Source: Epiperipatus broadwayi (Eukaryota > Onychophora > Udeonychophora > Euonychophora > Peripatidae). From it: a stretch of 64,000 nucleotides of DNA. Of the stretch, positions 58,090 to 64,000 are shown one piece after another. Positions within the stretch are counted from its first letter, which is position 1; every line of letters begins with the position of its first letter. A program made the translations under genes and the position numbers. The stretch is taken from contig JAQFVV010013334.1 of the NCBI GenBank assembly GCA_028023455.1, positions 90,503-154,502 on the forward strand, given 5' to 3'. The notes beneath the pieces were generated by a model. It saw nothing but the letters and a program-made list of their open reading frames with translations, did no database searches and was not told where the DNA came from.

Positions 58090-60920
58090 TGATGTTTCAC
58101 TGAGCTAACAATTAGATAATGAAGAAAATAGGGTGCCTTTTAATTTCACATCATTGTCTAAATAACAATTAAGTATGTGGCCCTTTTTATAAGTTTACTG
58201 CACAATAAAATATTTTATATAATGTTTGGATCAAGAGAACAATATTATCAGTTTTCAGCACATTTATGATTAACTTTATAAAATAATATACTTATGTTAT
58301 GACAGATGTGTAGGATGTGGAAACTAGAATTCGAATGCATATAAGAACAACTCGAGACACAGTTTTGAATAATAAACAAAGCATTTATTTACACTTAAGT
58401 CTTAGTTAAATGTAATTAGTTCAGAATAAGACTTTTATCTCAATTTTAAAATTTACAAACAAATTCATTAATTGAAGTTTAGGATTATTCCCATTACACA
58501 TTACATAATTTGTTATTGACACATTTATAAACGTAAATTAGCAAACAAATTATACCTCAATATTCTGACTTTGAATATCTAGGCTATCTAAATATTTTTT
58601 TTTTATCAAAATGCAACACTGATTAAATAATACATTATATTATTGGACACAATATATACTTATGAGGGGATATACTATCAATTCTTAAAATACAGCAAAT
58701 TAATATACTTGATTGTCAAGAGAGCAGCTTTAAATAATCTTAATTAGATAATCACTTTAAATACTTACAATTTTATGCATACAAAAATAAAAATAAAAAT
58801 AGAAACAAATAATAATCATTTCGATGATTTGATGATTTCTAACTTGTGGAAAATTTAATATGATATACTTTATAATGTTTATTTTCAAGCAATATTATAC
58901 TTTTATATCCGCGATTTTATTTACATTATGTGTGTCACATCTTATGCAATAATAAAAGAAAAGCAATATTTTTACATATTATCAATTTATTTAAGAATTA
59001 TTAAACAAGTGATTTATTTCGGACAACGTCATAAACCAGCCAACAAATATCACATTATATCAACTTTCATATTCAACAAAGAACCTGATCTGACTGTTTA
59101 TCTAACCACAAACTAAATTCCATAAAGCGATACTGCTATAAAAATACAAAATAACTACTCAAGAGAATCTAAGCACATGGGGAGTGAATACGCTCTTTAG
59201 CTAATAAATCTAATATCCAACTACCAAAACTGTGAAATATACTATTGGCGTGGGACTTGCCTCAACACCAAAACAATGGGAAAACATCACTTAACTTCAT
59301 GAAATATCATCTTTAACATATACTTATGCAATCTAAAATATATTCTAGCCATGGTAATCTATATAATAGAAAAATATATACTAAGGGAGAAAATTCTCCA
59401 CCTCAATAAACATGGAATGTATCAAAATAATTTCCTTTCTCATAGCTATTCCATACATTTCTATGTTATACATTGGCAGATGATTGATTACTGACTTCCT
59501 TAATTCTTTTGGATTATAACAATATCCGAAATCTATAGAAAAAAGCAATCATAAAAACCGGATATTTATTAATTAAATGAAATATTGTATAAAACAAACA
59601 CACACATGTGCAAATAAGAGTGGGTAAATAGTTATAAATTATTTAATATGCCAATATTATAATTGTAAAGGATAAACTGAGAATAAAACTTTTAGCTTAT
59701 AATAAACCATTAGTAATTTTATACTTTATATAGCAATAATTATAATAAACGAGGTTTTATTATCGTTAACACAATATTCTTCTTTTTTATTCCAGCTACT
59801 CTTGAAATTAATTCTCACTTTGAGATAAAAAAGAAATATATAAGATTAAATCCTTCTCTTTAACAATATACCCCCAAAAATATATATGTTTCACTTTCAA
59901 ATAAAATAAAATTATATTCAAACAATGTGTCTCTTCCAGGAATCAAAACGGTGTAAAGTGAAACTGTAGAGCAGCCTTTTCATAAAGCTCGTTATAGGAA
60001 TTTCAGACATTAAAAGCTTTATAGGAGAATGTGTGGCTAAAATATAAAGAAGGTATCAATCTCATTTCTCTTGTCTAATTAAAACATTTAAATTAACACT
60101 TTCATTTTTGTTTTAAAGATGTGCTTCTGTACTGTTAAACTTATTACATTTACTCTCATTTATCTCTGTTAAGAAGAAAACTAAAGTGCATGAATTTTAT
60201 AATTCCTTAACTAGAATGTGTGAGCTCTATAATGTTTTGTGGAAACACATGCAGACTTTTTTAACAGAACAGAATTTACTTTGATAAGCTCCCTGTTTAA
60301 CTTATATTTTATGTATACAAAGGTTAAATTAAAATTAAAAGGATGCGTGTATTTATTATGCTATGTTTAAAATTACTTCGGAATGCTGACCTTATTTCTT
60401 ATTTATACTATAAAATAATGTGTTTTATTAAAAAAAATGATAAATATATGACTTGCCCAAAATAATTGATTGCTATTATCTACAAAATATATGCCTAGAT
60501 CGAATTGAAGGACTTTAATATTATATATTTTTTGTGTGTTCTGTTCGATATGTGGATATTGGAAAATAAAACATTACTCCTTAAAGATATACAAATTTCA
60601 TGTGGACAATTATTAACAACTTAGTAAAATTAATAATGTAGCTGTTGACATATAAATTATGTAAATGAGTAGTTTTTCTGCTGGAAAATATATTAATAAC
60701 TTTATTTAGATTATTTTAATACAAATGATATACACATTTAATTGTCCAATTAAGCCAACATTATCTTCAGCCAATTTTTCTTCATTTTTTTGCATTTCAG
60801 ACAACCCAATTTGAATACATATTATAGTCTACCAAGAGCAGATACATATATGCCTATTCTTAAGCCTAAAATAATAAAAAAAATATTTAGGTTTGTTATG
60901 TGTTTTGCTTTATGAGAAGC
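58090..60920. other. AT-rich stretch, nothing recognised
   Basis: Slightly GC-richer at 58,310-58,370 and 59,160-59,300. No coding signal or repeat ends that I can support. Confidence 0.4.
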
Positions 60921-60927
60921 AACTTAT

Positions 60928-60952
60928 TAATTAATTAATTAATTAATTAATT
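60928..60952. repeat. (TTAA)n short microsatellite
   Basis: Six TTAA units. Confidence 0.9.
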
Positions 60953-60954
60953 AT

Positions 60955-61835
60955 ATTTTGTTCACATATGTGTTAATTAAATAATCATAATTTTTTTCAA
61001 AGTGTTTATTTTATTTTAAGACATTCCAAACTACAAATAAATGTTTTAAAAAGAAAAGTTTTGTTATTATATAAACTTTAATTAAGAAAAGTTGAATGAT
61101 AATAGTTGTGTATGTGAATTTAGATAAAATTATTAAGTAAAAAATGTAAACAGCAAAAATTTATTATATTTATTATATAAAGATCAAATGATTTATATTT
61201 TATTAATCTCTGAAAATTCTAAAGCATTAATTTTAAATGTGTGTAGAATATACCAAAAATTATATAAAAGTATCATTAATTAACTTATTCTAGAGTCCCT
61301 ATAACAATGTTATGTAAAATTACCAAACAAAAAAAGGACATCAGAAATGGAAAATATAAAATAAAATTTACTTATTTGCAATCTAAATCTGTAGCTAATA
61401 ACATCAGACATATTTCTTGTAGAAATATATACTTTGTGTTTGAATAACAAAATGCATTGCTAGAAGTCAAACAGAGAAGGGGTCAAATGCTTTTCTAATT
61501 CCTACTTATATGTTTGATGATTGTTGTTTTATGTGCATTTATAATTCATCAGAATTTTCTTTGGTGAACTCTGTTTATAAAAGTTATTTCAAAATTTCAA
61601 TAATAAGTCTTATTTCATGAAATTCATTTTTTAAAAAGTTATGAAATAAATTTATTTCAATATATAAAAAATAAATAAGCTATTTCATCATAATTATACC
61701 AGATTTCCTTGAGAGAAGTTGTTTATGATTTAGAGGAGCCAAATGAAACTTTTCTAAAAAATTGGATCATCCTACAACTTAAAGAGACAATTGATTTATT
61801 ATGAAAAAATCACTCACTATCTGAACAAATTCATC
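60955..61835. other. AT-rich spacer, nothing recognised
   Basis: No supported gene. Confidence 0.4.
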
Positions 61836-61839
61836 CATT

Positions 61840-62350
61840 AAGCTTGTTAAGAAAACTTGCATTAAAAAAATTGCACAAAAATAGACTTAACTTACATTGA
61901 AAAATGTTGGATATGTTCATAATTTTCAAAAATTGCATAAAACTAAAGCAAGAAGGTAAAATTACTTTAAAATTCACATAAAAAAAGTAAGGAAATAAAG
62001 TGTGACTAATAAAAAATTTCAAATATTTGAAAAAAATTGATACAAGACAAACTTTTTTTTTTACTTTTTTTATTAACTATTTAATTGTATTCAAAACAAA
62101 ATGTTTTTATGTGTAATTTATTTTACATTTTTTATACATATTTTAATCATTATCACTATTTAACAATATGTGGTTTGTTTGTGAACTGGTAAGAAACCAG
62201 ATTTATCACAAGAGGAAATACAATTAGTGCCAACTTCAGTCTCGTGCTGAGTTAATGGTTTTCTGTTGACAATGTAATTGGTAATTAAACTATGAGATGA
62301 TGATTTTGCTAATTGTTTATGAAGCTCGTGATATCCAGACTGCTATGTCT
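61840..62350 (-). mobile_element. Tigger/pogo-like element, truncated copy 4
   Basis: Begins in a degenerate left end (GAAAACTTGCATTAAAAAAA corresponds to GAAAACACGCGCAAATGAAA of copy 1). It follows copies 1 and 3 closely (CAAAAATAGACTTAACTTAC; AATTTCAAATATTTGAAAAA; TACAAGACAAACTTTTTTT). It stops near 62,350 without a right end. Confidence 0.75.
62160..62350 (-). pseudogene. Transposase-like reading-frame remnant in Tigger-like copy 4
   Basis: Open for about 60 codons on the minus strand: SGYHELHKQLAKSSSHSLIT, NYIVNRKPLTQHE, CDKSGFLPVHKQT, then a TAA stop. It aligns in frame with copies 1 and 3, with differences mostly at single residues, showing shared coding ancestry. Confidence 0.55.
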
Positions 62351-62379
62351 AACTGTTAGAGAATGCACTTCCATGAGTG

Positions 62380-63470
62380 CAACTATATATAAAACATGCT
62401 TCCATGACTGTTAATAATGACTAATGGTTAAATTATATATATATATATATATATATGATCACTAGATGGAGCTTACCATTAGCTCTAATCAAGCTTTTAT
62501 TTTATAAGTGCCAAAAGAGAAAAAATTCAAAATCTCTATTGAGGTCCCTATCACCAGACCAATTGTTTTTGAACTTGTAGCTCACCTCAGTGGAGCATTG
62601 AGACTCTAGAAACTAGATCTAAAATACCAACTCAAAAGTCAGCACTTATAAAACGTGTTTATATATATATATATATTGAAACGGTTAGCTTCAAATCCCT
62701 CACCGTTTCACCAACCATCCTAATAACCCACTCATCTGTGCTAAGTTCAAACCTGTTTAATAAGTCTAAATTAGGATTTGTAAGCTAAAAATTGCAATCA
62801 TGGCTATATAAACAGCATTATATATGCACATATGAAAGAACGCTATAATTGAATAGTATTGCCAGAGTTATAGCGTATAATTTTATCGCGTAATATTTTT
62901 AAACTATTGTTAGTACAGTAATAATGTAGCGTCAATTTAATAATTCATTACTTAAATTCGTATGTGGGGATATAATCCACCTATATTTAATATATATAGC
63001 CTAGTGGTGTGATTAAAATATTTATTAAATTTTAAGTATCATTTTTATTATAAACCAATTTAATGTAAAAACACATTGAAAGGGTGATTGATTGCAAATG
63101 CGCTGACAAGTTTCTTTTTAAAAAGAAAAAAGATTTTTTTTTTTCTAAAAATAAAAGTATTTTCGTAGAATTAAAAGTTTAGTAAAGTTTTGGCTGTAAA
63201 CAATTGTATCAGTATATGCCACACCCGCCTTAGGTTTCTAAAAAGAAAAGCCAATTTTAAAATAATCTAGCTAATTGATTCTAAATTATTTTGGAGACCT
63301 CGCTAATTAAAAATATGTTTACAGCAGGGATTTTACACATAAATTATAAAATCAGAACAAAATTCCTGACTAATTAAAATAAAATCTATAATCGGATTAA
63401 AGTGATTAAAATTCGATTTAATTAAAAATTTGATAATCAGAGAAAAGTTATAACACCTAAAAGGAATGTC
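62380..63470. other. Mixed AT-rich sequence with possible SINE traces
   Basis: TA runs at 62,434 and 62,660. At about 62,576 TGTAGCTCACCTCAGTGGAG resembles a tRNA A-box region without a convincing B box. At 62,679-62,711 GAAACGGT...ACCGTTTC forms an 8-bp stem around CTTCAAATCCC. No gene is supported. Confidence 0.35.
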
Positions 63471-63474
63471 AGCA

Positions 63475-63960
63475 TGTATTTTTATATTGGACTATTTCCA
63501 TCATCTAATATGTGTGTTGAATGTCTTTAGAAAAGTTTAATTTTTAGTTAAATATTCCAAATGCATTCAACTGTTAGTAATATCACAGCAAACAGGTTAG
63601 TATATGCACCAACTGTTAGTAATATCACAGCAAACAAATGTTAATAATATCACAGCAAACAGGTTAGTATATGCACTAACTGTTAGTAATATCACAGCAA
63701 ACAGGTTAGTATACAGGTTAGTATACTAACCTGTTTGCTGTGATATTACTAACAGTTAGTGCATATACTAACCTGTTTGCTGTGATATTATTAACATTTG
63801 TTTGCTGTGATATTACTAACAGTTGGTGCATATACTAACCTGTTTGCTGTGATATTACTAACAGTTGAATGCATTTGGAATATTTAACTAAAAATTAAAC
63901 TTTTCTAAAGACATTCAACACACATATTAGATTATGGAAATAGTCCAATATAAAAATACA
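63475..63960. mobile_element. Near-perfect palindromic fold-back element with internal tandem repeats
   Basis: Arms of about 235 bp meet near 63,718-63,724 (GGTTAGTATACTAACC). One mismatch was noticed (CCATCATC versus CCATAATC), plus a 12-bp duplication beside the axis. Each arm contains about three units built on AACTGTTAGTAATATCACAG CAAACAGGTTAGTATATGCA, and ends in TGTATTTTTATATTGGACTA. The right flank CACCATCATCACAAA matches the flank of the MITE at 51.57 kb. Confidence 0.9.
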
Positions 63961-64000
63961 GCTAGAACACCATCATCACAAACCTTCAGAAAACACGAAT

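Noticed and set aside
60801-60915. Possible terminal exon after TTTTTTTGCATTTCAG, open for 37 codons
   Set aside because: Good acceptor but no partner donor, start or second supporting exon; such signals are frequent in T-rich DNA.
62679-62711. Small hairpin GAAACGGT/ACCGTTTC as an RNA element
   Set aside because: An 8-bp stem is expected by chance in 64 kb; no flanking support.

Overview
The window looks like intergenic or intronic DNA from an AT-rich animal genome, roughly three quarters A+T by eye. The evidence is the mix of degraded non-LTR retrotransposons, a Penelope-like element, an LTR-element remnant, Tigger/pogo-like DNA elements with TA target sites, tRNA-derived SINE-like pieces, fold-back MITEs and long microsatellites, with introns and TATA/initiator signals and no bacterial-style operons. 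The exact animal cannot be fixed from sequence alone. Cephalopod, arachnid/scorpion or cnidarian-like genomes would all fit, and I hold none of these firmly.

Layout: 1-1130 is an odd G-rich, homopolymer-rich stretch. 1130-2440 is a diverged copy of the promoter/intron region at 19.85-21.72 kb. Tigger-like elements lie at 3.16-4.27, 8.18-9.65, 11.49-13.01 and 61.84-62.35 kb, three of them keeping the same short reading-frame remnant. SINE-like tRNA-derived heads lie near 5.2 and 6.3 kb. A symmetric GATA/GACA/GGCA microsatellite (7.07 kb) is followed by a perfect 82-bp tandem duplication. A Penelope-like element with RT and GIY-YIG endonuclease remnants is on the minus strand at 13.1-14.74 kb, followed by a minus-strand LINE RT remnant at 15.5-16.56 kb.

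The only convincing host-gene candidate is at 20.26-22.31 kb (plus strand). It has a TATA box, an initiator 31 bp downstream, a short first exon ending at a good splice donor, and a second exon after a strong polypyrimidine tract, together encoding a predicted 46-residue acidic, lysine-rich small protein I do not recognise. Its promoter and first intron are relatively CpG-rich.

26.05-33.58 kb holds a complete but mutated L1/Tx1-like LINE bounded by a 12-bp target-site duplication. It carries an RNA-binding ORF1 with a zinc knuckle, and an ORF2 with AP-endonuclease, RT and C-terminal cysteine motif. Another LINE of the same broad clade is inserted inside its ORF1 with its own 9-bp target duplication. 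Next to it on the minus strand (33.85-35.96 kb) is a decayed LTR-type element with an integrase C-terminal segment and a gag-like coiled coil.

The right half is mostly gene-poor: a large inverted duplication (36.5-37.7 kb), members of a fold-back SINE-like family (16.9, 38.3, 40.6, 47.7 kb), a likely assembly blemish (41.35 kb), a second LINE RT remnant (42.95-43.6 kb), a run of adjacent and nested hairpin elements (46.9-48.56 kb), a tRNA-like gene (53.7 kb), an AAT microsatellite (58 kb) and a near-perfect palindrome at the right end (63.48-63.96 kb) related to a MITE at 51.57 kb. Apart from the small gene and possibly the tRNA-like locus, nothing appears intact enough to act; the elements interact mainly by inserting into one another.
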